64,000 nucleotides of DNA from NCBI RefSeq assembly GCF_013911085.1, contig NZ_JACERN010000026.1:62001-126000 (forward strand). The letters run 5' to 3'. Numbering within the stretch: position 1 is the stretch's first letter; every line of letters begins with the position of its first letter. This DNA comes from Aquitalea aquatica (GTDB lineage: Bacteria > Pseudomonadota > Gammaproteobacteria > Burkholderiales > Chromobacteriaceae). A program made the position numbers and the translations under genes. Below are positions 27,227-35,176 of the stretch, in pieces. The notes beneath the pieces were generated by a model. It was not told the DNA's origin. It was given only the letters and a program-made list of their open reading frames with translations, and searched no databases.

Positions 27227-28327
27227 ATGATGAATAAATTGTTGCTGGCAGCATTGCTGCTGATGCTGGGGGGGCAGGTGCTGGCTGCCGACCGGCTCAA
27301 GGACATTACCAATATCGCCGGCGTGCGCTCCAACCAATTGCTGGGTTATGGCTTGGTAGTGGGGCTGGATGGTAGCGGCGACAAGGTGACTTCCTCGCCG
27401 TTTACCGGTCAGTCGCTATCGAACATGCTGACCCAGTTGGGTGTGCAGATTCCGCCTGGAACCAAGGTCGATCCCAAGAACGTGGCGGCAGTCAGCCTGA
27501 CTGCCACCTTGCCGGCCTTTGCGCGCAAAGGCCAGGCGCTGGATGTCACCGTGTCTTCGATTGGCGATGCCAAGAGCCTGCGCGGTGGCACCTTGCTGCT
27601 GTCACCACTTAAGGGTGCTGACGGACAGATTTACGGCATGGCTCAGGGCAATGTGCTGGTGGGTGGCGCGGGAGCGGCTGCTGGTGGCAGCAAGGCCCAG
27701 GTCAATCAGCTCAGTGTGGGGCGGATTGCTGGTGGTGCCACGGTGGAGCGTGAAGTGCCTACGGCGCTGGGGAGTGGCGAATTTATCAATCTGGAATTGC
27801 AGGAAGCCAATTTCACCACGGCCAACCGTGTGGTGCAGGCTATCAACAAAGCATTCGGCGGTGGGACTGCCCGGGCAGTGGATGGTGGCATGGTGGAAGT
27901 GCGTGCCCCCTTCGATTCCAATCAGCGGGTACAGTTTCTGTCGCGAATGGAAAATCTTGCCGTCGACCCGGCAGAAGTTTCCCCTCTGGTCATCATCAAC
28001 GCCCGTACCGGCTCTATCGTGATGAATCAGGCAGTCCAGCTTGAGCCATGTGCAGTGGCGCACGGTAACCTGACAGTGACCATCAGCAATACGCCTCAGG
28101 TGAGCCAGCCGCCGGCACTGTCCGGTGGGCAGACGGTTGCCACCAACCAGACCAGCGTCAATGTCAGCAGTGATGGTGGCAAGGTGCTGAAAGTAGCCAA
28201 GAGCGCCAATCTCAACCAGGTTGTCTCTGCATTGAATGCGCTGGGAGCTACCCCGCAAGACTTGATTTCCATTCTGCAGGCAATGAAGGCTGCCGGGTCG
28301 CTCAAGGCGGATTTGCAGATCATCTGA
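27227..28327 (+). CDS. flgI: Flagellar P-ring protein FlgI
   Basis: Periplasmic P-ring subunit around the rod. From the ATG at 27227 it is 366 residues, with signal peptide MMNKLLLAALLLMLGGQVLAA, then DRLKDITNIAGVRSNQLLGYGLVVGLDGSGD. An earlier in-frame ATG at 27203 touches the flgH stop but would place acidic residues before the signal peptide and has no ribosome site. A terminator follows. Confidence 0.95.
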   Translation: MMNKLLLAALLLMLGGQVLAADRLKDITNIAGVRSNQLLGYGLVVGLDGSGDKVTSSPFTGQSLSNMLTQLGVQIPPGTKVDPKNVAAVSLTATLPAFARKGQALDVTVSSIGDAKSLRGGTLLLSPLKGADGQIYGMAQGNVLVGGAGAAAGGSKAQVNQLSVGRIAGGATVEREVPTALGSGEFINLELQEANFTTANRVVQAINKAFGGGTARAVDGGMVEVRAPFDSNQRVQFLSRMENLAVDPAEVSPLVIINARTGSIVMNQAVQLEPCAVAHGNLTVTISNTPQVSQPPALSGGQTVATNQTSVNVSSDGGKVLKVAKSANLNQVVSALNALGATPQDLISILQAMKAAGSLKADLQII

Positions 28328-28347
28328 CGCTTGTTTTGCTTGCTGTC

Positions 28348-28373
28348 AAAGGCCCCGGTTACGGGGCTTTTTT
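28348..28373 (+). terminator. Terminator between flgI and flgJ
   Basis: GCCCCG and CGGGGC pair around GTTA, flanked by AAAG and TTTTTT. It suggests that flgJ is reached by partial read-through or has its own promoter. Confidence 0.85.
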
Positions 28374-28416
28374 CATTGGCCCGCTTCTTGCTTTTAGCCG
28401 GGTGGAGGAGTGAAGA

Positions 28417-29400
28417 ATGACGACGCAGTTTTCCAGTACCTATTCGGCAAGCGATGCCCTGAACCAGCAACTGGCGGTGGATCCCACCCAGATGTCCAGC
28501 CTGCGTTCGCGCATGGCCAAGGACCCCAAGGGGGCGGCCAAGGAAGCAGCGTCGCAGTTCGAAGCCCTGTTGATGGGAACCATGCTGAAAACCATGCGCG
28601 AGACCAAGTTTGACGACGAGGGCGATTCAGCCATGGATACTTACCGTGGCATGCTGGATCAGCAGATGGTGCAGTCGCTCAGTCATGCTGGCGGGATGGG
28701 AATTGCTGATCTGGTGTACAAACAGATCGCCAAACAGTCCGGCTTTGATCCGGGTACGGATGCCAGCAAATTGCGTCCGTCGGCCAATAGCCCGGTACTC
28801 CCCACGCGCGTGATGCAATCGGCTGGCGTGAAAGCCTATCAGGCAGCACAGAGCGAGGCGGCTAGTGCCGGTCTGCTTCCGAATGCTGCGGCTGCGACAA
28901 CGGTTCCAAGCAGCAGCCCGGTTGCCAGTGGTGATGGCAAGAGCTTCATTCAGGGCATGTTGCCGCATGCACGCAATGCAGCTTCGCAACTGGGTGTGGC
29001 ACCAGAGTTCGTGGTGGCGCATGCCGCGCTGGAAAGCGGTTGGGGTAAACGTGCTATTCGCAATGCAGATGGCAGCAATTCGCACAATCTGTTCGGTATC
29101 AAGGCCACAGGCGACTGGCAAGGCAAGTCCACCAGCATTACCACCACCGAATATGTGAATGGCACTGCACAGAAGAAGGTGGAGAAGTTCCGTTCGTATG
29201 ATTCCTATGCGGATGCATTCAGCGATTACGCCAGCCTGTTGAAAGGTTCTCCGCGGTATCAGGCCGCGTTGAATCAGGGGCGTAATGTGCAGGGCTTCGC
29301 TCAGGGCTTGCAAAACGGTGGTTATGCCACCGATCCGCGCTATGCGCGCAAACTGGTGGATGTGGCCGCTTCGTTGGCGCAGCAATCGGTGCGCTCTTGA
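28417..29400 (+). CDS. flgJ: Flagellar rod-capping peptidoglycan hydrolase FlgJ
   Basis: Two-part protein of 327 residues. The N-terminal rod-binding half (about 1-110) has SQFEALLMGTMLKTMRETK and QMVQSLSHAGGMGIADL. The C-terminal half (about 170-327) is a glucosaminidase that opens the wall for the rod, with the catalytic-glutamate block AHAALESGWGKR and the SHNLFGIKA and FRSYDSYADAFSDY motifs. GGAGGAG precedes the ATG. It is followed by flgK with its own promoter. Confidence 0.97.
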   Translation: MTTQFSSTYSASDALNQQLAVDPTQMSSLRSRMAKDPKGAAKEAASQFEALLMGTMLKTMRETKFDDEGDSAMDTYRGMLDQQMVQSLSHAGGMGIADLVYKQIAKQSGFDPGTDASKLRPSANSPVLPTRVMQSAGVKAYQAAQSEAASAGLLPNAAAATTVPSSSPVASGDGKSFIQGMLPHARNAASQLGVAPEFVVAHAALESGWGKRAIRNADGSNSHNLFGIKATGDWQGKSTSITTTEYVNGTAQKKVEKFRSYDSYADAFSDYASLLKGSPRYQAALNQGRNVQGFAQGLQNGGYATDPRYARKLVDVAASLAQQSVRS

Positions 29401-29401
29401 T

Positions 29402-29428
29402 TAAAGTTTCAGCAGTTGCGGTCGATAA
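29402..29428 (+). promoter_or_regulatory. Sigma-28 (FliA) type promoter of flgKL
   Basis: TAAA at 29402-29405, a 15-base spacer and GTCGATAA at 29421-29428 match TAAA-N15-GCCGATAA with one mismatch. It starts right after the flgJ stop, 19 bp before flgK. Confidence 0.8.
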
Positions 29429-29446
29429 AACAGCAGAGAGGCGATA

Positions 29447-31246
29447 ATGGGCTCAAACATTTTTTCCATTGGCGTTAGCGGCCTGAATGCAGCACAAACT
29501 GCGCTTTCTGTTGTCGGCCAGAACATTTCCAATGCCAATACCCCGGGCTATAACCGTCAGGTCATGAGTCAGGCGGCGCGCATGCCACAGCAGGAAGGCT
29601 TCGGCTACCTGGGGCAGGGGGTGGACATCACCGGTGTCAGCCGCATCTACGACAAATATCTCGATTCGCAAGTATTGAACGCACAGGCGGGCAGTAACTT
29701 CTATTCCAGCCAGTTGTCGCAGCTGAATCAGATCAACAATCTGCTGGCCGATCCGACGGTGGGGCTGAATAATTCTTTTCAGAGCTTTTACAGCAGCCTG
29801 CAGACCTTGTCGCAAGATCCGTCGTCTATTCCCAGCCGGCAAACCGTGGTCAATATGTCGCAGGCGCTGGTGTCCAACTTCACCGCCATCGGCAACAATT
29901 TGTCCCAGATGCAAGCTGGTGCCAATTCGCAGATTACCAGTACCGTCAACAGCATCAATGCACTGGCTCAGAATATTGCAGACCTGAACAACCAGATCGC
30001 TGCTGCCGCCGCCAGCAATAGCCAGCAACAGCCCAACGACCTGATGGATCAACGCGATCAGGCCATGGAGCAGTTGAACAAGCTGGTGAGTGCCAAGTCG
30101 GTGGCACAGTCGGATGGTACTTACAGCGTGTTTATCGGTAATGGTCAGGCGCTGGTCCTGGGCAACCAGGTAAACAAGCTGGGTACCCAGACTGATCCTG
30201 CCAACCCGCTGAATGTGCAAGTGACCTACCCCAATCCCAATGGCACTGCCACGGTGATTCCCAGCTCGGCGCTGTCGGGTGGCCAGCTGGCTGGTTATAT
30301 GTCTTTCCGCGACGGTACATTGCTGAGCACCCAGCAAAAGCTCGGCACCCTGGCCATCGACTTCACCACGGCAATGAATTATCAGAATCAGCTGGGGCGT
30401 GACTTGTCGGGTAATCAGGGCGGGCAGATCTTTGCTGACATGAGCAGCTACGCCACCCATCCGCAAGATGCCGTGGCCAATATGCAGCTGCTGCTGGCCG
30501 ATCCGTCAAAGCTGGCTGCGTCTTCGTCCTTGCGGCTGGGGGCGGGTGGTATAACGCCTGCCGGCACCGGTGTGACCTTGTCCGGAGTCTGGGCCAGCAT
30601 GCCTGGCACCTATGGTTGGGCCAATACCTCGACGCCGCCTTCGACCACAACACACCCGGTCACCGGTATGACTGGCATGACCATCAATGCCACTTCGGCT
30701 ACCAGTATTACCGCGACCTTGGCTGGCGGACCAGATAATGGCCAGACCTTTAACGTCGTGCCAGACCCGACCATCTCTAATGGCTACAAGCTGGTGGACA
30801 GTGCCACGCCGGCCAATGATCTGGGTATCAAGTTCCAGCTGTCCGGCCAGATGCAGGCTGGCATGACCATTAATGTCTCGCCGGTGCCAACGGGTACTGC
30901 CGTTATCGGTAATGGCAATAATCTGGCGGAGATGATGGGGTTGCAAACGCGCAAGATCGTTGATGAAAACAAGGACGGCACCAATAGCGGCTTGCAGTCA
31001 TTCCAGACTTATTACTCCACCACGGTCAGCTATGTGGGGAATGCCACCAATACGGTGAAGCTGGCCTCAACGGCGCAGACCACCTTGCTGCAACAGGCCA
31101 CGACCTCGCGTTCCAATGTCAGCGGGGTGAACATGGATCAGGAAGCTGCTGACCTGATCAAGTATCAACAGGCTTATCAGGCGTCTGGCAAGGTGCTGCA
31201 GATAGCGCAGACACTATTCCAGCAAATCCTGCAAATGGGCGGCTGA
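29447..31246 (+). CDS. flgK: Flagellar hook-associated protein 1 FlgK
   Basis: First hook-filament junction protein, 599 residues. It begins GSNIFSIGVSGLNAAQTALS, with VVGQNISNANTPGYNRQ following. The C-terminus ends NMDQEAADLIKYQQAYQASG, the usual axial helix. The middle is Thr/Ala/Gly-rich and of variable type. Downstream flgL starts after 15 bp. Confidence 0.97.
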   Translation: MGSNIFSIGVSGLNAAQTALSVVGQNISNANTPGYNRQVMSQAARMPQQEGFGYLGQGVDITGVSRIYDKYLDSQVLNAQAGSNFYSSQLSQLNQINNLLADPTVGLNNSFQSFYSSLQTLSQDPSSIPSRQTVVNMSQALVSNFTAIGNNLSQMQAGANSQITSTVNSINALAQNIADLNNQIAAAAASNSQQQPNDLMDQRDQAMEQLNKLVSAKSVAQSDGTYSVFIGNGQALVLGNQVNKLGTQTDPANPLNVQVTYPNPNGTATVIPSSALSGGQLAGYMSFRDGTLLSTQQKLGTLAIDFTTAMNYQNQLGRDLSGNQGGQIFADMSSYATHPQDAVANMQLLLADPSKLAASSSLRLGAGGITPAGTGVTLSGVWASMPGTYGWANTSTPPSTTTHPVTGMTGMTINATSATSITATLAGGPDNGQTFNVVPDPTISNGYKLVDSATPANDLGIKFQLSGQMQAGMTINVSPVPTGTAVIGNGNNLAEMMGLQTRKIVDENKDGTNSGLQSFQTYYSTTVSYVGNATNTVKLASTAQTTLLQQATTSRSNVSGVNMDQEAADLIKYQQAYQASGKVLQIAQTLFQQILQMGG

Positions 31247-31261
31247 GCTGAGGGTTGAATC

Positions 31262-32176
31262 ATGAGAATCAGTACCGCAACATCCTATATGACCGGCACC
31301 TACGACATGCAATCGCTGCAGTCGCAATTGCAATCGCTGCAGATGCAGCTGGATACCCAGAAGCGGGTGGTGACCCCCGCTGATGATCCGGTTGCGGCAG
31401 CACGCATTTTGCAGCTGAATCAGTCGGATGGTATGAACAGCCAGTTCGTCACCAATACCAAGGCGGTGGAGTCCACCTTGTCATTGGCCGAATCCCAGCT
31501 GACCAATGCGTCGAATCTGCTCACCAGCATCAAGGCAGTAGCCATCCAGGCGGGCAATACCGTGCTGTCCTCGGACCAGTTGCTGATGATCCAGAAACAG
31601 GTGCAGGAAGGTATTGCCGAAATGACCGGTTATGCCAACGCCACCGATGGCAAAGGCAATTACCTGTTTAGCGGCGACAAGGTGGATACGCCCCCTTATG
31701 TGCTGGATGCCACCTACACCGCGACTTATCAGGGGGATACTGGTCAGCGCAATGTGCCTATCAGTGCCTCGCGCAGCATGCAGATATCCGATGCCGGCAG
31801 CAATGTGTTTGGCAACGCCTCCAGTGCGACTGCGGTGTTTGATGCGCTGAAGTCATTGAATGATCTGTTGGCCCAGAATCCCAAACCGGCCAATTACAGC
31901 ACTTCCATGGGTGCTATCGTGACATCGCTGGATACCGCACAGAAAAACCTGTCTACCAATATCGCGTCGATTGGTGCGCGCCGGCAGGAAAACCAGAGCG
32001 TGCAGGACATGGGCACCCAGCTTGGGCTGCAGTACAAGTCCGGCATCAGTGATCTGCAGGATCTGGACATGCCCAGCGCCATTACCAGCTTCACCCAGAC
32101 CCAGACTTCATTGAAATACAGCCAGCTGGTGTACAACAAGGTCACCAGCCTGTCGCTGTTCAACTATATGTCCTGA
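31262..32176 (+). CDS. flgL: Flagellar hook-associated protein 3 FlgL
   Basis: Second hook-filament junction protein, flagellin-like, 304 residues. It begins MRISTATSYMTGTYDMQSLQ and shows KRVVTPADDPVAAARILQLNQ, the N-terminal coiled-coil part of the flagellin family. It ends TQTSLKYSQLVYNKVTSLSL. Co-transcribed with flgK from the sigma-28 type promoter; a terminator follows. Confidence 0.97.
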   Translation: MRISTATSYMTGTYDMQSLQSQLQSLQMQLDTQKRVVTPADDPVAAARILQLNQSDGMNSQFVTNTKAVESTLSLAESQLTNASNLLTSIKAVAIQAGNTVLSSDQLLMIQKQVQEGIAEMTGYANATDGKGNYLFSGDKVDTPPYVLDATYTATYQGDTGQRNVPISASRSMQISDAGSNVFGNASSATAVFDALKSLNDLLAQNPKPANYSTSMGAIVTSLDTAQKNLSTNIASIGARRQENQSVQDMGTQLGLQYKSGISDLQDLDMPSAITSFTQTQTSLKYSQLVYNKVTSLSLFNYMS

Positions 32177-32199
32177 GTCTTCCTGCATGGCTTACCAAG

Positions 32200-32228
32200 A
32201 AAATGGCCACCCTTTGGGTGGCCATTTT
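32200..32228. terminator. Bidirectional terminator between flgL and astE
   Basis: AAAATGGCCACCC and GGGTGGCCATTTT form a perfect 13-bp stem with a TTT loop. The flanking A and T runs let it serve both convergent genes. Confidence 0.92.
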
Positions 32229-32250
32229 CATTGCGGGGGCGGGAGCAGCA

Positions 32251-33264
32251 TCAGGCGGTGAGCGTGGCCGGCTCCACTACGATGCCGGCACGCAATCCTG
32301 GTTTCACCGTGGGGTTGGGAAACAGGATGCGTTCCTCGCCGCCGCAGGCGATGTAGCGCTGTGTGCCATCTTCGGCAATGAGAAAGCCATCCGGCAGGAC
32401 AGTAAAATTTTCCACACTGGCGGCCAGGTGCAGGCGGAAGGCTTCGCTGTGCTTGATCAGGTCGTACTTGGCACAGAATAAGGGGTAGTCGCCATCGCGA
32501 TAGTCGGGCAGGGCGGGTGTGCTGTCGTCCAGCAACTGGTGCAGGGCGTGATTGATGCCGGCAAAGCGGCTAAGGTCGTTCTCGCCAAAGGGCCTGGCCT
32601 TGCCCAGCTCCAGCGTGAAGGCATGGGCCTGATGCTGCTGGCTGGTGTAGTAGCTGAAGGTGTTGGCCGGCTTGCTGTGCAGCAATACGGCTTCGATGCC
32701 GCAATGTTTCAGCCAGGCCAGTTGGCTGCGTCGGTGCGTGCGCCCATGCAAGAAGGGATAGATGGCAAATTTTTCGTAGACCGAACCGCGAATGGCGGTG
32801 TGCAGGTCGTAATGCAATTTGGGGTTGTTTGGGCCTGCCTGAGCAAAAAAGCGGCTGGCGTGTTGCTCCAGCAGCGCGGCGCGTTCGGCTTCACGTAGTC
32901 CGGCATGTTGCTGATGGGCGCCATTGAACAGGCGGTTGAGATCGTAATCCAGATAGCGCTCACCGCAACGCATGGCTTGCGGATTGCCGAACAGCACCAG
33001 CAAGGGATGGTGCAAGCGCAGCTGGCCGCTGGCGATATCGGCCAGGATGCCATCCACTACTTCGACGGGCGCGGTTTCGTTGCCGTGTATGCCGCAGGAC
33101 AGCAGGATGTAGCTGTAGTTGGCAGCCGGTGTGGTCGGGCGCAGTTCGACGGCGCTGTCATCATGCCAGTGGGCGGTGACACCGTGCGCCAGTGTCCAGC
33201 TGGTTTCCGCCAGCGCTGCCGGCTGCAGTACCTGCTGCAGAAAACGAGAATGCGAGGTGGTCAT
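32251..33264 (-). CDS. astE: Succinylglutamate desuccinylase AstE
   Basis: Last step of the arginine succinyltransferase pathway, giving glutamate and succinate. The 337 residues fit. Zinc ligands His60 and Glu63 are in SCGIHGNETAPVEV, and a third in YDLHTAIRG near residue 155. The block LFGNPQAMRCGERYLDYDLNRLF is characteristic. The other ast genes (astA, B, C, D) are not in the window. Confidence 0.94.
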   Translation of the reverse strand: MTTSHSRFLQQVLQPAALAETSWTLAHGVTAHWHDDSAVELRPTTPAANYSYILLSCGIHGNETAPVEVVDGILADIASGQLRLHHPLLVLFGNPQAMRCGERYLDYDLNRLFNGAHQQHAGLREAERAALLEQHASRFFAQAGPNNPKLHYDLHTAIRGSVYEKFAIYPFLHGRTHRRSQLAWLKHCGIEAVLLHSKPANTFSYYTSQQHQAHAFTLELGKARPFGENDLSRFAGINHALHQLLDDSTPALPDYRDGDYPLFCAKYDLIKHSEAFRLHLAASVENFTVLPDGFLIAEDGTQRYIACGGEERILFPNPTVKPGLRAGIVVEPATLTA

Positions 33265-33364
33265 GGGCTATCCGTGCGGAGGGAAGGGCTGATTGTAACC
33301 ATTCCCGCATGGCTTGAAGCCGGCATGCCGCGCATTTGAACGCGGATGCCGTATATGGGCAAAC

Positions 33365-34150
33365 TCAGTCTATCCAGCCGGGTTTGCGCATTTCCAGAAA
33401 AGCCTTGACCCCTTCCTGGCCTTCTTCGCTGCGCCGCAGGGCGACGATGCGATCCACCGTCAGCGCGATGACTTCCGGGCCGATATCGCGGTGTTCGATG
33501 TCACGGATCAGCTGTTTGGCGGCAATCATGGCATGCGGGCCGTTCAGTAGCAGTTGGCGGCACATGTGATCGACGGCATCGTCCAGTTCGTCGTTTTCCA
33601 CGGTCTGGTGGATGAGCCCCAGCCGGCGGGCTTTGCCGGCATTGATGCGCTCGGCGGTAACAAAATAGCGCCGCGCGGCGCGCGGGCCGATGGCGCGCAC
33701 GATATAGGGTGCGGCCAGTGCCGGAATGATGCCCAGCTTGACGTCAGAAAAGCAGAACAGGGCCTCGGACACGCTGATGGAGACATCGCAGCAGGCGATG
33801 AGCGCCGCGCCAATACCGAAGGCCGAGCCTTGTACCCGGGCGATGGTGGGTTTGGGCAGGTGGTCCAGCGTTTCCAGCAGGGTAGACAGGCGCTGGGCAT
33901 CGCGCCGCAGCTGGGCTTCGTCGTAGTCGGTCAGGCGGCGCATCCAGGCGCTGTCGTGGCCGGCGGAAAAACTGATGCCTTCGCCAGTCAGGATCACGGC
34001 GCGGATGCTGTCGTCTTCTGCCAGGGTTTGCAGGGTGGCGGTGAGCAATTCCACCATTTTGTCATCCAGTGCATTGTGCAATTCGCCGCGATTCAGGGTA
34101 ACGGTTGCAATGCCCTGTGGGCTGACCTTGAGCAGTACGGCTTCTTCCAT
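33365..34150 (-). CDS. Enoyl-CoA hydratase/isomerase family protein, LiuC-like
   Basis: A 261-residue crotonase-fold protein. The oxyanion-hole segments are GISFSAGHDSAWM (about 63-75) and GSAFGIGAALIACCD (about 106-120). Its overall pattern, including the C-terminal EGQEGVKAFLEMRKPGW, resembles methylglutaconyl-CoA hydratases (LiuC) of leucine breakdown. Position ~138 reads FSDVKLGIIP, Asp where crotonases usually have the catalytic Glu. The ATG at 34150 follows GAGGAGAACCTG. It is 46 bp downstream of the alpha/beta hydrolase gene, probably one operon. The precise substrate is not certain. Confidence 0.8.
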   Translation of the reverse strand: MEEAVLLKVSPQGIATVTLNRGELHNALDDKMVELLTATLQTLAEDDSIRAVILTGEGISFSAGHDSAWMRRLTDYDEAQLRRDAQRLSTLLETLDHLPKPTIARVQGSAFGIGAALIACCDVSISVSEALFCFSDVKLGIIPALAAPYIVRAIGPRAARRYFVTAERINAGKARRLGLIHQTVENDELDDAVDHMCRQLLLNGPHAMIAAKQLIRDIEHRDIGPEVIALTVDRIVALRRSEEGQEGVKAFLEMRKPGWID

Positions 34151-34196
34151 CAGGTTCTCCTCGGTATTCATCTTGTTGTAGTGGCGCAGGGCCAGC

Positions 34197-34985
34197 TTAG
34201 GGCTGGCAAAAGCGGAAAATGCTGCGCACAAAGGCTTCAGCAGCTTCGATATGCAGCACATGGGCGGCATGTGGCAGCAGCTCCAGCGTGGCACCGCTAA
34301 TGCGTTGTTGCAGCAGGTGGGCTTGATAAAGCGGCGTCAGGCGGTCTTCTTCCCCCAGCAGGATGTGGCAGGGCAGCTTGATCTGTTGCAGCCAGTTGCG
34401 CGCATCGTGCTCCTTGACGCCATTGATCAGCCGGATGACGGCATCCCAGTCCACCATGCCGGCCATGACTTTCATATCGTCTAGCATGGCGGCATTGGCT
34501 GCCAGGAAGCGGCTGGAAAACAGCCAGGGCACGCTGGCGTTGTAACGTAAGTCCAGGCCACCGATGGCATTGGATTCGATCCAGCTCTGGCTGATGCGGT
34601 TGTTGACCTCGTCCGACCAGGCCAGGGTGGAGGCCAGCAGCAACTTGTGCAGGCGCTGGCCATGGCGGTGGGCGAAATGCTGCGCCACCATGCCGCCATA
34701 GGACAGGCCCACCAGATAGACTTTTTCCAGCTGCAGAGCGTCCAGCAAGGCCGCGGCCAGATCAGCCTGCTCGGTCAGCGCGTACTTTTCCGTCACCGGC
34801 TTGTCGCTCTGGCCCTGGCCGAGAAAATCCAGCCGCAACAGCTGGTACTGGCTTTCCAGTGCCGGGGTCATCAGGGTCCAGGCCGGAGTCGACATGGTGA
34901 TGCCATTGAACAGCAACAGGGTGTGCTGGCCTTGTCCGGTCAGTTCGTAGAACAGTGAATGTCCATTGAGCGTGATGTGTGGCAT
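34197..34985 (-). CDS. Alpha/beta-hydrolase fold protein
   Basis: A 262-residue alpha/beta hydrolase. The nucleophile elbow is GLSYGG with Ser95. A likely acid is in LLGEEDRLTP and a likely histidine in LPHAAHVLHIE, in the usual order. The oxyanion segment is LFNGITMS. The family covers many esterases, lactonases and C-C hydrolases, so no substrate is assigned. It is transcribed with the LiuC-like gene, so a carboxylic acid or CoA-linked role is possible. Confidence 0.8.
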   Translation of the reverse strand: MPHITLNGHSLFYELTGQGQHTLLLFNGITMSTPAWTLMTPALESQYQLLRLDFLGQGQSDKPVTEKYALTEQADLAAALLDALQLEKVYLVGLSYGGMVAQHFAHRHGQRLHKLLLASTLAWSDEVNNRISQSWIESNAIGGLDLRYNASVPWLFSSRFLAANAAMLDDMKVMAGMVDWDAVIRLINGVKEHDARNWLQQIKLPCHILLGEEDRLTPLYQAHLLQQRISGATLELLPHAAHVLHIEAAEAFVRSIFRFCQP

Positions 34986-35176
34986 GGGCGGCTCCTGTGC
35001 GGGCTTGCCTGACCGCCGGCTGGCGGGTCTCTGGTTTCATTCTAGGCTGCATTGCAGCAGGCCGGCCAGCGAGAGACGCGGTTTTGCTGGCGATATGGGT
35101 GTCAGGTCACCAGATTGTCATTTGAAAAGTTTAAAGTGCTGCCATGGTAAATGGCGGGATGGCTTGATAATCGGGT

